A stretch of DNA of 64,000 nucleotides, from assembly GCA_040779335.1 (NCBI GenBank), contig JBFONV010000007.1:174349-238348 (forward strand), given 5' to 3'. A program made the position numbers and the translations under genes. A model generated the notes under the pieces. The model had not been told where the DNA came from and searched no databases. It saw only the letters and a program-made list of their open reading frames with translations. Shown here piece after piece: positions 41,273 through 50,448 of this stretch; position 1 is the stretch's first letter; each line of letters starts with the position of its first letter. Source of the DNA: JBFONV01 sp040779335 (lineage in GTDB: Bacteria > Pseudomonadota > Gammaproteobacteria > Enterobacterales > Alteromonadaceae).

Positions 41273-42304
41273 CTACTTTTGTTTTGATATCGATAGGAGT
41301 TGCAGGATGGCTGCCTGTACTTTTTCTGGGTGTTGGAACGTCACTAAATGATCTGCGGTGTTTAGAGGAAGGTAATATCCTCCACTTTCGTGCGCTATAT
41401 CTTTACTCCATTGGCTACCTTCGCGTTGCCACTTTTGCAGTTTGTCATAGTCCTCATTGCTGTTATCAATACCTGTTAATTCGAAATCGGTATCTATGAT
41501 GGTAATAGGAGCGGCGTTAGTGGGCGAAACTTTTGCGGCAGCCGCTAAATCATCAGCATAATTGGCTATTTCTATGGCACGTGTTTGCTGAGCACTTATG
41601 CTGGTGCGGTATGCTTGTATCGCTAAAAAATAAGACCAATCCATCCAATGTTTATTGGCTTCATTAATCAGTGACTTTATGTGTGCTTGCTCATTGTTGT
41701 TTTTCTTCGTTGTTCTTTCTGTCCAATTTCCTTGAGCAATGTGCGGTAAAATTTCAGCAATATTTTGCTTGTACCAACTTGCCGGTGAGCCAGAATATAG
41801 GGCAATTGAATGGGGCAGTAAAATATCAGGATCAAGCCATAACTGCGCAGAAATCTGCACATCTGGGTGATTTTTCTGCAGCAATAAGCTGGTAATATTA
41901 CTTGACGAATAGCACACCAAAACCACTTCCTTGAGCTGTAGTTTTTTGTAAACAGTCGCCAAATCATCCGCAAATTGTTGGTAGGAGGCATGCTCAATTT
42001 TATCGCTCCATGCTTGCCCGGCTCTGTCAATCGCGATAACGCGAAATCTTTCGGCTAGCATAGGTTGTAATAGGGCAAACCAGGCAGAATCACTATGCCA
42101 GTTTTCATTTGGACCTGCGAGTAGGATAATGGTGGGCTCGGTTTGATTAACACCTTGCTCTCGGACATGTATATTGCGTCCGCCGATATCAATCAATCTG
42201 GAGTCGGTCGGTAACGCACTAGCCGATGCCATTTCGCCATATAGACAGAGAAAAGCTAATAGCGCTAATTTAAAAATATTCATCATATTCACTTTATTAT
42301 TCAT
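41273..42304 (-). CDS. Exported alpha/beta hydrolase with altered nucleophile elbow
   Basis: A 343-residue alpha/beta hydrolase with a signal peptide (IFKLALLAFLCLYGEMASA). It shows the oxyanion region LLAGPNENWHSDSAW, IDRAGQAWSD, a nucleophile segment VVLVCYSSSNITSLLL, and a late NTADHLVTF with the likely catalytic His. The elbow reads C-Y-S-S-S in place of G-x-S-x-G but keeps the central serine. It starts at the first ATG; another ATG six codons later is possible. Substrate unknown. Confidence 0.75.
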   Translation of the reverse strand: MNNKVNMMNIFKLALLAFLCLYGEMASASALPTDSRLIDIGGRNIHVREQGVNQTEPTIILLAGPNENWHSDSAWFALLQPMLAERFRVIAIDRAGQAWSDKIEHASYQQFADDLATVYKKLQLKEVVLVCYSSSNITSLLLQKNHPDVQISAQLWLDPDILLPHSIALYSGSPASWYKQNIAEILPHIAQGNWTERTTKKNNNEQAHIKSLINEANKHWMDWSYFLAIQAYRTSISAQQTRAIEIANYADDLAAAAKVSPTNAAPITIIDTDFELTGIDNSNEDYDKLQKWQREGSQWSKDIAHESGGYYLPLNTADHLVTFQHPEKVQAAILQLLSISKQK

Positions 42305-42438
42305 TTAGCCAGCAATTGAAATAGCGTTTGAGAAGTTAGTTTAAATTTATAGCAGAAATCAGGGCGAAGATTCAACTTGCCCTTATTTGAGGCAACTTAA
42401 GTGAACTTAATTTGGTGAGCTTGATCTGGTGGGGAATA

Positions 42439-42465
42439 AAAAAGCCAGCATTACGCTGGCTTTTT
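42439..42465. terminator. Terminator after the VOC-family gene
   Basis: AAAAGCCAGC/GCTGGCTTTT stem with a 5-nt loop, A-rich on one side and T-rich on the other, so it can act in both directions. Confidence 0.78.
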
Positions 42466-42479
42466 ATCTAGTGGTAACA

Positions 42480-43010
42480 CTAGTCTTGTTCATGTAACCA
42501 AGCGGCGTGGCGTGGCGCTTTTTTAGTTTTCGCCCATTCTTCTACCATCGCGTGGCCCACGGATTTTAGTTGCGCAAATTGCTCAGGGGTGCCAGTGTTA
42601 GCAGCGAGTTCTAAACGATGTCCGTTAGGATCAAAAAAGTAAATAGATTTAAAAACGCCATGATTAGTTGGCCCCAAAACATCTACGCCTTTACTTTGTA
42701 AGCTCTCTTTAGCTTCAATTAACGCGTCTACACTTTCTACTTGCATGGCTAAATGTTGAACCCAAGCTGGAGTATTTTCATCACAGCCCATTTCAGGTGA
42801 ATTAGGGAGTTCAAAAAACGCCAACACGTTGCCCATGCCTGCATCTAAAAAAATATGCATATAAGGATCGGGGGCTTTGGTTGATGGGACTTCATCTTCA
42901 GCAATGGCAAGTACTAAGTCCATATTTAACTTATCTTTGTACCAATCAACAGTCTCTTTTGCGTCTTTACAACGATATGCCACATGGTGGACTTTTTGTA
43001 TATTAATCAT
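42480..43010 (-). CDS. VOC-family (glyoxalase/dioxygenase fold) protein
   Basis: A 176-residue VOC protein from the ATG at 43010 (an upstream TTG is open but unlikely). Two beta-alpha-beta-beta-beta modules are seen: VHHVAYRCKDAKETVDWYKDKL and WVQHLAMQVESVDALIEAKESL. Likely metal ligands are the early His and the Glu of FDPNGHRLELA. It could be a glyoxalase-like or ring-cleavage enzyme; no substrate can be assigned. Confidence 0.83.
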   Translation of the reverse strand: MINIQKVHHVAYRCKDAKETVDWYKDKLNMDLVLAIAEDEVPSTKAPDPYMHIFLDAGMGNVLAFFELPNSPEMGCDENTPAWVQHLAMQVESVDALIEAKESLQSKGVDVLGPTNHGVFKSIYFFDPNGHRLELAANTGTPEQFAQLKSVGHAMVEEWAKTKKAPRHAAWLHEQD

Positions 43011-43169
43011 AGAAGTTAAAAACCATTTCAAAAAAATAACAATTTATGTACGAGTTTTTATCATAAAAGTACTCATGATTGTTAATTTTGAACTGATTTA
43101 CTTATTAGCGCTTCGTCAGCAATTCACTACGGGTGTATAAGAATATGTACAAAGAAAAAACAAGTAACC

Positions 43170-43209
43170 AGTTAAGCTTTTGAATGATTTATTATTCAAA
43201 AGCTTAACT
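43170..43209. terminator. Long hairpin after purU
   Basis: Perfect 16-bp stem (43170-43185 with 43194-43209), an 8-nt AT loop, 25 bp past the purU stop. It has no long T run. Confidence 0.6.
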
Positions 43210-43233
43210 CTAATGCTGCTAATGACTGGTAGA

Positions 43234-44094
43234 TTAAGACAAAATAACGGTTTTATCGCCGTTTAAACAAATTCGCTGTTCAGCATGTATTTTTACTGCA
43301 TGACTAAGTGCCGTCGCCTCGAGATCATGACCTAAATGCACCATTTGCTCGATAGTAAAGGTATGAGTAATTGGCTTGACCTCTTGCGCGATAATAGGCC
43401 CTTCGTCTAGATCCGCGGTCACGTAATGCGCGGTTGCCCCAATGACTTTTACGCCGCGTTTATGTGCTTGGTGGTAGGGTTTAGCGCCCTTAAAACTAGG
43501 TAAAAATGAGTGATGAATGTTAATGGCATGTCCTCGCAATTTCGTACACATTTCATCAGACAATATTTGCATGTAACGTGCTAACACTAATAAATCGCAT
43601 TGATTTTGCGTCATTATCTCTAATATTGCGGCTTCCTGTTCGGCTTTGTTGTCTTTATTCACTGGCAAATAATGAAAGGGAACGTCGTGCCATTGCGCTA
43701 GTCGTTCACAATTTTGATGGTTGGAAACTATGGCGACGATATTGACTGGCAACACTCCTGCTTTCCATTTAGTCAGCAAGGAAACTAAACAATGGTCGTC
43801 TTTTGAGACAGCGATAATGATATTGGGAAAGTTATCACGCTCTCGCAATTGATATTTCATATTGAGAGGTTTGGCTAATTGTTCGATCGCATTACCAAAT
43901 TCTTCAATTGATACGGTAAGCGAGCGATCGTCAAAAGCAACACGTGAATAGAAAATATCAGTATAGGGGTCGCTGTACTGGCATGTTTCTGTAATGAATG
44001 CGCCGTGCTCAAATAAACTGTTGGAGACTTTAGCTAATACGCCCGAGGTATCCGGACATTGCCAAGTGAGTATGTAATGATTGGTATCGCTCAT
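43234..44094 (-). CDS. purU: Formyltetrahydrofolate deformylase
   Basis: 286 residues: an N-terminal ACT domain (about 1-80, ILTWQCPDTSGVLAKVS) and a formyltransferase-like hydrolase domain with NIHHSFLPSFKGAKPYHQA, carrying catalytic Asn and His, and a later DLDEGPII with the Asp. It hydrolyses 10-formyl-THF to formate and THF to balance one-carbon pools and feed PurT. Full family length. Confidence 0.96.
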   Translation of the reverse strand: MSDTNHYILTWQCPDTSGVLAKVSNSLFEHGAFITETCQYSDPYTDIFYSRVAFDDRSLTVSIEEFGNAIEQLAKPLNMKYQLRERDNFPNIIIAVSKDDHCLVSLLTKWKAGVLPVNIVAIVSNHQNCERLAQWHDVPFHYLPVNKDNKAEQEAAILEIMTQNQCDLLVLARYMQILSDEMCTKLRGHAINIHHSFLPSFKGAKPYHQAHKRGVKVIGATAHYVTADLDEGPIIAQEVKPITHTFTIEQMVHLGHDLEATALSHAVKIHAEQRICLNGDKTVILS

Positions 44095-44225
44095 GATGTT
44101 TCTTATTTACTGGATAAAAATTTTGTTCGACTGTTGAGTGTGCCAGTTTTGGATACGAAAGGTCTAGTATTTGATGATATAAGCTATATTTTTATTGCAT
44201 CGTGTCGTTTTTATCTGGTTTCAAG

Positions 44226-44459
44226 TTAATTATCTTTGCTGATTAATGCTTTATTCTTGAGATAAAAGTTTTCCACTTTGGTTCTTGCCCACGGCGTTTT
44301 GCGTAAAAATTTCAAACTGGAATTAATACTGGGGTCCTGAGTGAAGCAACGAATATTGATTTCTTTACCTAAGACATCAAAACCGAAGTGCTCGACTAAC
44401 TCGGTAACGATCGCTTTTAAGGTGATATTGTGCAAGGGATTGTAGGGTTGATTATCCAT
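44226..44459 (-). CDS. VF530/DUF2132 DNA-binding protein
   Basis: A 77-residue protein of the VF530 family (DUF2132): NPLHNITLKAIVTELVEHFGF, CFTQDPSINSSLKFLRKTPWAR and VENFYLKN match the compact helical fold reported as DNA-binding. It starts shortly before purU in the same direction, 131 bp away. Cellular role unknown. Confidence 0.88.
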   Translation of the reverse strand: MDNQPYNPLHNITLKAIVTELVEHFGFDVLGKEINIRCFTQDPSINSSLKFLRKTPWARTKVENFYLKNKALISKDN

Positions 44460-44599
44460 AGTTGTTTATCTTGATGGTCAGGACTTAATATTTTAACACT
44501 GACGGTTAAGAAAAGTTACTAAAGAAAATGGCTGACGTGTTTTAGCTATTTTCCCACACTAAAGCTCAATGTGTGCTTTAGTGTGGGATGGACGTATTA

Positions 44600-45328
44600 T
44601 TAAGAAAAATAGCTGGTTAATTCTTCGCTGCCGCCAATGTATTTACCGTCAATAAATATCTGTGGTACAGAATCAGCATTAGTGAGCGCTTTTACGCCGG
44701 CAATACTAATGTCTTTGCCCACGGTAAGCTCTTCATATTGTAATCCCTGCTCGGCAAGTAAAGCTTTTGCTTTGTGACAATACGGACAGCTTGGTTTGCT
44801 AAATATAGTGATTAGCTGTGATTGCACTGCTTCAGGCGCAAAGTACTGGAGCATAGTGTCAGCATCTGACACTTCAAATGGGTCGCCCGGTAGGTCAGGC
44901 TCTATAAACATTTTCTGAATAATGCCGTCGGTAACTAGCATTGCATAGCGCCAGCTGCGTTTGCCGAAGCCGATCTCACTTTTATCTACTAGTAGGCCCA
45001 TAGCGTCGGTGAACTCGCCGTTACCGTCGGGGATAAAGCTGATGTTCTCTGTGTGCTGGTCTTTAGCCCAAGCATTCATAACAAAAGTATCATTTACTGA
45101 AACACACAATATTTCATCAACACCATGCTTGAAAAATATCGGCGCCAACTCGTTGTAACGAGGTAAGTGCGATGAAGAGCAGGTTGGAGTGAATGCACCA
45201 GGCAAAGAAAACACGATTACCGTTTTATCTTTAAAAATATCGTCAGTACTGCGAGATATCCATTCATCGTTCGCTCTAATTGCGAAATTCATTGTCGGGA
45301 TGTGTTGACCTTCTTTATCGATAAACAT
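44600..45328 (-). CDS. Peroxiredoxin-glutaredoxin fusion protein
   Basis: A 242-residue hybrid. A Prx5-type peroxiredoxin domain (residues about 1-160) has the peroxidatic Cys in PGAFTPTCSSSHLPRY. A C-terminal glutaredoxin (about 170-242) has the CPYC redox site in KPSCPYCHKAKALL. It reduces hydroperoxides using glutathione through its own glutaredoxin. This fusion is known from Haemophilus, Vibrio and others. A strong 13-bp hairpin without a T run (44553-44587) follows. Confidence 0.95.
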   Translation of the reverse strand: MFIDKEGQHIPTMNFAIRANDEWISRSTDDIFKDKTVIVFSLPGAFTPTCSSSHLPRYNELAPIFFKHGVDEILCVSVNDTFVMNAWAKDQHTENISFIPDGNGEFTDAMGLLVDKSEIGFGKRSWRYAMLVTDGIIQKMFIEPDLPGDPFEVSDADTMLQYFAPEAVQSQLITIFSKPSCPYCHKAKALLAEQGLQYEELTVGKDISIAGVKALTNADSVPQIFIDGKYIGGSEELTSYFS

Positions 45329-45425
45329 ATTGCACTCTCATATTGTTTGTTTAGTTTGTGGAGCTATTATGCAGAATTAATATAATTTATTAAAACGATT
45401 AATATTGATATTCGTAAACGCTATT

Positions 45426-48371
45426 TTAGATTGATGTCTGAGTTTTAAATTTGGAGAGGTGATTGTAGGCATTATTCAGCTTGTTTATTACTTCTTCCTG
45501 AGGGGTTGGTTTCGCCATGTAGTCATCAAACCCCGCGTCTAAACATTTTTGTGCGGCACCGCTTAATGCGTCGGCGGTAATTGCAATAAGCCATAGCGGC
45601 CTATCTTGCTTTTCGGGTGTTAGTCGCTTGGCCAATTCAAAACCGTCAATAATGGGCATATGGCAATCTGAAATAATAATGTCATATGGCATTTTATTGT
45701 ACATCGTTAATGCTTGTTCACCATTCTCAGCAACATCGGCAAAGATACCAAGTCGTTCTAGTTGTGCGGTTAGCACTTTAATATTTACTAGATTGTCTTC
45801 AGCAATTAACACTCGGTATTGCTGACATTCTTTAGCAAATTGCGTCAATTGATCACGATTACCTTGTTTATGTTCGGTAGTATGATGAATATTTTTAGCA
45901 CGCCTAAATTGCAATGAAAAATAGAATCGACTGCCTTGATTAGGTGAAGATTCCAGTTTTATCTCTCCGCCCATTGCTTTGATTATTTCTTGACTGATAC
46001 TTAGTCCGAGACCGGTTCCTCCGTACTTTCGTGTCACCTCACTGTCGGCTTGAATGAAGGGAGTAAATAATTGGTCTTGATTTTTCTCAGAAATCCCTAT
46101 GCCAGTGTCTTGTACTGAAATCAAGATTGTATCTATAGTTTCCCGGCCAATTCGTTTACTGCCGGTGACAGATATTGATAAAGTGATTTTCCCTTGTTCA
46201 GTAAACTTAACTGCATTGCTGAGCAAGTTGTTTAATACTTGTGTAAGTCGTGTTGGATCTGTGGCGTATTGATGGTTGATGGTGCTTGGACAATCGAGTT
46301 CGATTTTTATATTGGAGTCTTTTTCATAATGACCAAAACCAGTGACAATATTTTGCGCTAAAGCCTTTAGATCTACCGGCACTGACTCCAGAGTAAGTTT
46401 ATGGGCGTCCATCTTAGAAAAATCTAATACATCGTTGAGCAAAGCCAGTAAGTTTCTTGCTGAACCGTTTAGAGTTTCTAATAGCTCTTTTTGCTCTTTG
46501 TTTAAAGAAGTGTAGGCAAGCGCTTCTGCCATACCTAAAACACCATTCATCGGTGTTCTAATTTCATGACTCATACGAGCTAGGAAGGTTGCTTTTGCCT
46601 GTGTGGATTTTTCCGCTTCTGCGCGCGCTATCTCAGCTACCGCTAGGGCTTTTTCTATTTTGTGTTGCGCTATTTTTCGTACCTTTAATTCACGATAATA
46701 TACCCAAAACAGCATCAGACAAATAATTAACGTGCCGGCCAAAATGTATATGGTATATTTATAAACGCCTGTATTGCTGTCGGTTTTAGCTATATCTGCA
46801 AACGATGTTTTACTCCAACGAGCATACATGTCGTCAAATTGATTAGCCGATATGCTGTTAATTGTTCTATTTATTAGAGTTGTTAATACTTGGTTGCTAC
46901 TAAGCGTTGCCATGGCAAATTTAGCATCATTTTTAAAATTGAGTAACGGCTGAGAGGTTAAGTTGGACAACGCTTGCTCTTTAATGATGTAGCTACTAAT
47001 TAAAGACCTGCCAATATAAACATTGGCTTCTTGATGAGCCACTGCATTAATTGCCGCTTGCACTGTGTCAAAAAGTACAAAATTGGCATTGGGAAGCTGC
47101 TGTTGTAAAACAGGTGTGGCATTAAAGTTTTTAACGACTGCAATTTTCTCGTTTCGTAGCCCTTGCACCGAATTTTCTACTGGATGGTCATGACGATAGA
47201 TTACACTGTAATGCGCGTCTAAAAATGGTGTTGAAAACAGCAGAACATCTTCCCTATTTTTAGTATATTCGGCGATGATAAACAGATCTGCTTCGCCTGT
47301 TGTGACCGAATCGATAGCTTCTTCAACGTTACTAACATAATAAGGCTTGAACAACAGGCCGGTTTTTTCGGTGGTTAGTTTGGTGAGATCTATCGCAAAT
47401 CCACGTTCACTAATATGAGAAAAGTTTTTGGAAATGATATAGGGCGGAAAACCATTTTTTGTTACCGGAAAATACAGTTGGTTATGATCGAGAATGTAAT
47501 CTTTTTCTTCTTGAGATAATGTCGATAAATAGCGCCCTAAAGTGAGCGAGATAGGATTATCATCGCCTAACTGATATTTATTCGCCCAAAGTTCATTTTG
47601 AGTCGTACTTACCAAGCGAAAACTGTCATTAATCGCCTGCATCAACGTTCGATTATTACGCCGCGTCGTTGCATGAAAATAAATATCAGGTCCCTCATCG
47701 ACACTGACGAAAAACTCTTGATTTAATTTTAATTCAGCGAGCTTTTTTCTTAATAGCCAAGGTTCGGTTGAATACAAGACATCAAATTTCTTATATTCAG
47801 CCAGCATTACATCAAGATCCTGATAATATTGGCGCTCAATGTCTTTGGCCAAATAATTCAATGTTGTTGGGGTGTTAGAATGGATGCCTAGTTGCGTGCC
47901 ATTACGTTCATCGCCCACTAAGCGCCGAAAAATTTGCTGTTTAAATTTGGCATAGGGTACGCTATATAAATTGTTTTTATTGGCATCAAATACTGCAAGT
48001 GCCGCTATATCAATGGTGTTGTTGGCCAACGCAGAATAGATCAATCTATTTGGTAGGCGCACAAACTCAACCTCTTTTTGATGATCAATGGCCCATATTT
48101 GCCAGTATTCCTGTAAAAAATTTACCAGAGAGCGAAATTTTCCATCAGAAATTTCTTCAATAGTATTTTCGTCGGGTAAAGCAATACGTATTACTGAGCG
48201 AGTGTTCTCGTCATTTTGCATATTAGTGGCGAGCTCACTTGCTGAAAGGCACGTGCTTATTGAGAAAAACATTACTAACGAGATAAATGCTAAATGCCAC
48301 TGCTGAGCAAAAAAAGAGACTCGATTGAAAAAAGCAATAAAACTGAGTTGTGATAAAACCGATTTTTTCAT
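45426..48371 (-). CDS. BvgS/EvgS-like hybrid sensor kinase with two periplasmic binding domains
   Basis: A 981-residue kinase. After a signal/membrane segment it has two tandem family 3 solute-binding (venus flytrap) domains, about residues 60-270 and 300-530; the second contains GFAIDLTKLTTEKTG and GEADLFIIAEYTKNRED. One membrane helix (about 545-566) leads to HisKA with His602 in LARMSHEIRTPMNG, a HATPase domain (GIGISEK, GGTGLGLS), and a receiver with Asp902 in ISDCHMPIIDG. No Hpt domain or cognate regulator is adjacent. Confidence 0.93.
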   Translation of the reverse strand: MKKSVLSQLSFIAFFNRVSFFAQQWHLAFISLVMFFSISTCLSASELATNMQNDENTRSVIRIALPDENTIEEISDGKFRSLVNFLQEYWQIWAIDHQKEVEFVRLPNRLIYSALANNTIDIAALAVFDANKNNLYSVPYAKFKQQIFRRLVGDERNGTQLGIHSNTPTTLNYLAKDIERQYYQDLDVMLAEYKKFDVLYSTEPWLLRKKLAELKLNQEFFVSVDEGPDIYFHATTRRNNRTLMQAINDSFRLVSTTQNELWANKYQLGDDNPISLTLGRYLSTLSQEEKDYILDHNQLYFPVTKNGFPPYIISKNFSHISERGFAIDLTKLTTEKTGLLFKPYYVSNVEEAIDSVTTGEADLFIIAEYTKNREDVLLFSTPFLDAHYSVIYRHDHPVENSVQGLRNEKIAVVKNFNATPVLQQQLPNANFVLFDTVQAAINAVAHQEANVYIGRSLISSYIIKEQALSNLTSQPLLNFKNDAKFAMATLSSNQVLTTLINRTINSISANQFDDMYARWSKTSFADIAKTDSNTGVYKYTIYILAGTLIICLMLFWVYYRELKVRKIAQHKIEKALAVAEIARAEAEKSTQAKATFLARMSHEIRTPMNGVLGMAEALAYTSLNKEQKELLETLNGSARNLLALLNDVLDFSKMDAHKLTLESVPVDLKALAQNIVTGFGHYEKDSNIKIELDCPSTINHQYATDPTRLTQVLNNLLSNAVKFTEQGKITLSISVTGSKRIGRETIDTILISVQDTGIGISEKNQDQLFTPFIQADSEVTRKYGGTGLGLSISQEIIKAMGGEIKLESSPNQGSRFYFSLQFRRAKNIHHTTEHKQGNRDQLTQFAKECQQYRVLIAEDNLVNIKVLTAQLERLGIFADVAENGEQALTMYNKMPYDIIISDCHMPIIDGFELAKRLTPEKQDRPLWLIAITADALSGAAQKCLDAGFDDYMAKPTPQEEVINKLNNAYNHLSKFKTQTSI

Positions 48372-48562
48372 ATTTAAATAATGCTAAAGAATAGTGTTAC
48401 GACTATTCATACTATAGTGGATAAATCGCTATTCGTTTGAATGGACGTTATTTTATCTGCTTTAGTTTAAGTGCTAATAAATAAACGAGGTTAAGCTCAT
48501 TTGAAATAACTTGGAAGAATACAGGGTCTATCCATTCACTATCAAATACACAGTTGTTAAAT

Positions 48563-49189
48563 ATGAAAAAAATTATTCTAGTGTTATCGAGTCTATTATT
48601 TTGCAGTGCTCTTCAAGCTAAACCTATAGCGCAAAGTGCTGATCGGGTAATGCCTCTGCTCAACGGGCAATTTGTGCCTGACGTTCAAGTAGTAGACATT
48701 GGGGGGGCTTCCCGTTCGCTAAAAGAGATAACAATGGATAAGAAAACCATCTTGTTTTTTTATCGTGGTGGCTGGTGCCCATTCTGCAATACGCAAATGG
48801 GACAATTGCAAAAAGTAGAAGCATCGCTAAAAAAATTAGGATTTCAATTGATTGGCATTTCAACAGATGCACCCAATACGCTAAGCGAAAGTGTGCAAAA
48901 GCATGAACTCGGCTACCAATTGTTTTCTGATTTCAATTCAACAGCCAGCCAAGCGTTTGGTCTTGCTTTTTTCACGTCGAAAAAAATCACCAACAGATAT
49001 TTGGCAAAAATGAAGTTGACTAACCCATTACAGAAAAATGTCGAGGGAGAGGCTAGGCTAGTGCTACCCGTACCAGCAATTTACGTCATCGATACACAAG
49101 GTTTAGTACAATTTAGTTATGTAAACCCAAACTACAAAGTTAGGTTGCATGAAGAGGTGTTATTAAAAGCAGCAGAATTAGTTCGTTAG
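48563..49189 (+). CDS. Exported AhpC/TSA-type peroxiredoxin-like protein
   Basis: A 208-residue protein from the ATG at 48563 (an upstream TTG gives three extra residues). The signal peptide is IILVLSSLLFCSALQA. The thioredoxin-fold domain contains FFYRGGWCPFCNTQMGQL, where the CPFC pair marks the PrxL2/AhpC-TSA-like group, and VPAIYVIDTQGLVQF. Probably a periplasmic thiol peroxidase or redox protein. Its downstream region contains the left attachment repeat of the integrase element. Confidence 0.83.
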   Translation: MKKIILVLSSLLFCSALQAKPIAQSADRVMPLLNGQFVPDVQVVDIGGASRSLKEITMDKKTILFFYRGGWCPFCNTQMGQLQKVEASLKKLGFQLIGISTDAPNTLSESVQKHELGYQLFSDFNSTASQAFGLAFFTSKKITNRYLAKMKLTNPLQKNVEGEARLVLPVPAIYVIDTQGLVQFSYVNPNYKVRLHEEVLLKAAELVR

Positions 49190-49246
49190 CGGAAAGCTTA
49201 TCTTTTGGTGGACAAGAGCGAACAATATATTTTGTTATGGCTAGAA

Positions 49247-49274
49247 AATAAAAAGGCCTTACCAAAGGTAAGGC
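49247..49274. repeat. Left attachment repeat of the P4-integrase element (terminator hairpin)
   Basis: 28 bp identical to 54517-54544. Its core is the hairpin GCCTTACC-AAA-GGTAAGGC with an A run on the left, a terminator in minus-strand reading. Sequences diverge outside the 28 bp. Confidence 0.7.
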
Positions 49275-49370
49275 TCTATATCTAATTAAAGCATTGTTTT
49301 AATATGCTTTATTTTTCCAATTTATTACTTGGGATATGCAGGGGATATTGAGTGCGAGTATAAAAAATAC

Positions 49371-49745
49371 TTAACTCGTCACTTCTTCTACATAATTTTT
49401 ACATTTATTTCTATTAAACTTGGTTTCAGCTGCTTCATATTTTCCTTTTAACAATGCATATTCTGCGGCTTGCGGACCATCACCACCTTCTAGGAAAAGT
49501 AATGCGGGCCAAAACAAGACCAAACCTACACCCATCTGAATATTGTCTGCGTTTGCTTCCTCATCCAACTTTCCAGTTAGTGTAGCTACTCTTGTAGATA
49601 AATCTTTCATTTCATCGCTAAGTTCTTCACATGTTAGCCCGCTATACTCGTTAGGAGACACATATGTAGCTGCTATATCTTTAGGGGCACTCGCACATCC
49701 AATTAGGCCTAGTGTAAATATTGCAGGGAATAAAATAGATTTCAT
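49371..49745 (-). CDS. Small lipoprotein, unknown function (element cargo)
   Basis: A 124-residue lipoprotein with a signal and lipobox ending LIGC (Cys17). It has a helical EELSDEMKDLSTRVATLTGKL segment, a hydrophobic glycine-containing stretch near 75-90 (GVGLVLFWPALLFL) and a Cys-containing tail. Similar small lipoproteins occur in prophages and near transporter genes. It lies inside the repeat boundaries, so it is probably cargo of the element. Confidence 0.65.
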   Translation of the reverse strand: MKSILFPAIFTLGLIGCASAPKDIAATYVSPNEYSGLTCEELSDEMKDLSTRVATLTGKLDEEANADNIQMGVGLVLFWPALLFLEGGDGPQAAEYALLKGKYEAAETKFNRNKCKNYVEEVTS

Positions 49746-50040
49746 GTATTAACTTCCTTATTTAGTTATAAATATCATGCTTGTGTATGATAAAGAGTAA
49801 CAATATATTATGTGAAGGGGGCAGTAAAGAGCCGTTTAAAAAACCAAAGTTATTTAATTGATTTTGACGCTGTGTATGTTGCTTATATTCAGAGTTGCCA
49901 ACTTGTTAATCTCTAATTATTTCTGAGGTATCAAACACTCGCGCGTACTGGTGCTAAATCCCCCCTTTTTATAGTGCAAAAAAATACCCTTATTTTTCAC
50001 TCCGAAAATGAATCTAAAGATGCCTGAAAATACCCTTTTA
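49746..50040. other. Gap within the element
   Basis: Nearly 300 bp without a gene. It contains a direct repeat AAAATACCCTT at 49981 and again at 50027, next to the stop of the following minus-strand gene. No other structure was recognised. Confidence 0.35.
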
Positions 50041-50274
50041 TCAGTCCAGTTTATGCAATCTACGATGTAGTCCATGTAAACCAGAAATACTTTGTCTTTG
50101 TAACATTCTAAAAAGCCGTTTTGGTGTCCAATTATTACCTCGTGCCGTAATTTTGCCGTATTTGTCTAATATGGAGCAGATGTACTTGTAACTAGGTGGA
50201 CGGTATCTATTGGTTAAGTGCCTTTTTATTGTGCGGATCACATCATTGTTTAGTTGCTGTTCTTGTCTTGTCAT
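50041..50274 (-). CDS. Small recombinase-domain-like protein (77 aa)
   Basis: Start chosen at the ATG with AAGGA 8 nt upstream; an in-frame GTG nine codons earlier is less likely. The segment PSYKYICSILDKYGKITARGNNWTPKRLFRML resembles the short DNA-binding part found after the catalytic domain of serine recombinases (the GxPWTxxxLxxML pattern), but no catalytic domain is present. It may bind DNA in the element; function unknown. Confidence 0.5.
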   Translation of the reverse strand: MTRQEQQLNNDVIRTIKRHLTNRYRPPSYKYICSILDKYGKITARGNNWTPKRLFRMLQRQSISGLHGLHRRLHKLD

Positions 50275-50323
50275 TATTGGAGTCCTTAAAGTAAACACCA
50301 CTACATGGTAGATCTAAGAAGTT

Positions 50324-50448
50324 CCCCAGTTGGCGGGGTGTAGTTAGTCGCTAAAATTGCTAAATATGCCCCATTTGGCAGGGTGTGAATAGTCGGATAG
50401 CGACCACACGCCCCATTAATTGGGGTCATGCGTTCACCAACTGGGGTG
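50324..50448. repeat. CCCCA-TTGG iteron-like repeats
   Basis: Four related units lie in 125 bp: CCCCAGTTGGCGGGGTGTAG (50324), CCCCATTTGGCAGGGTGTGA (50369, 45 bp later), the hairpin CCCCA-TTAAT-TGGGG (50411-50425), and an inverted copy read as CACCCCAGTTGG on the minus strand (end near 50448). The first two also share a GTCG after 26 nt. They lie right after the 50426-50911 gene, a position suited to an iteron-type origin or a regulatory array. Confidence 0.5.

Noticed and set aside
44553..44587. Small RNA or terminator at a strong 13-bp hairpin
   Set aside because: No T run on either strand and no promoter; it is only noted as a 3' structure of the peroxiredoxin-glutaredoxin gene.
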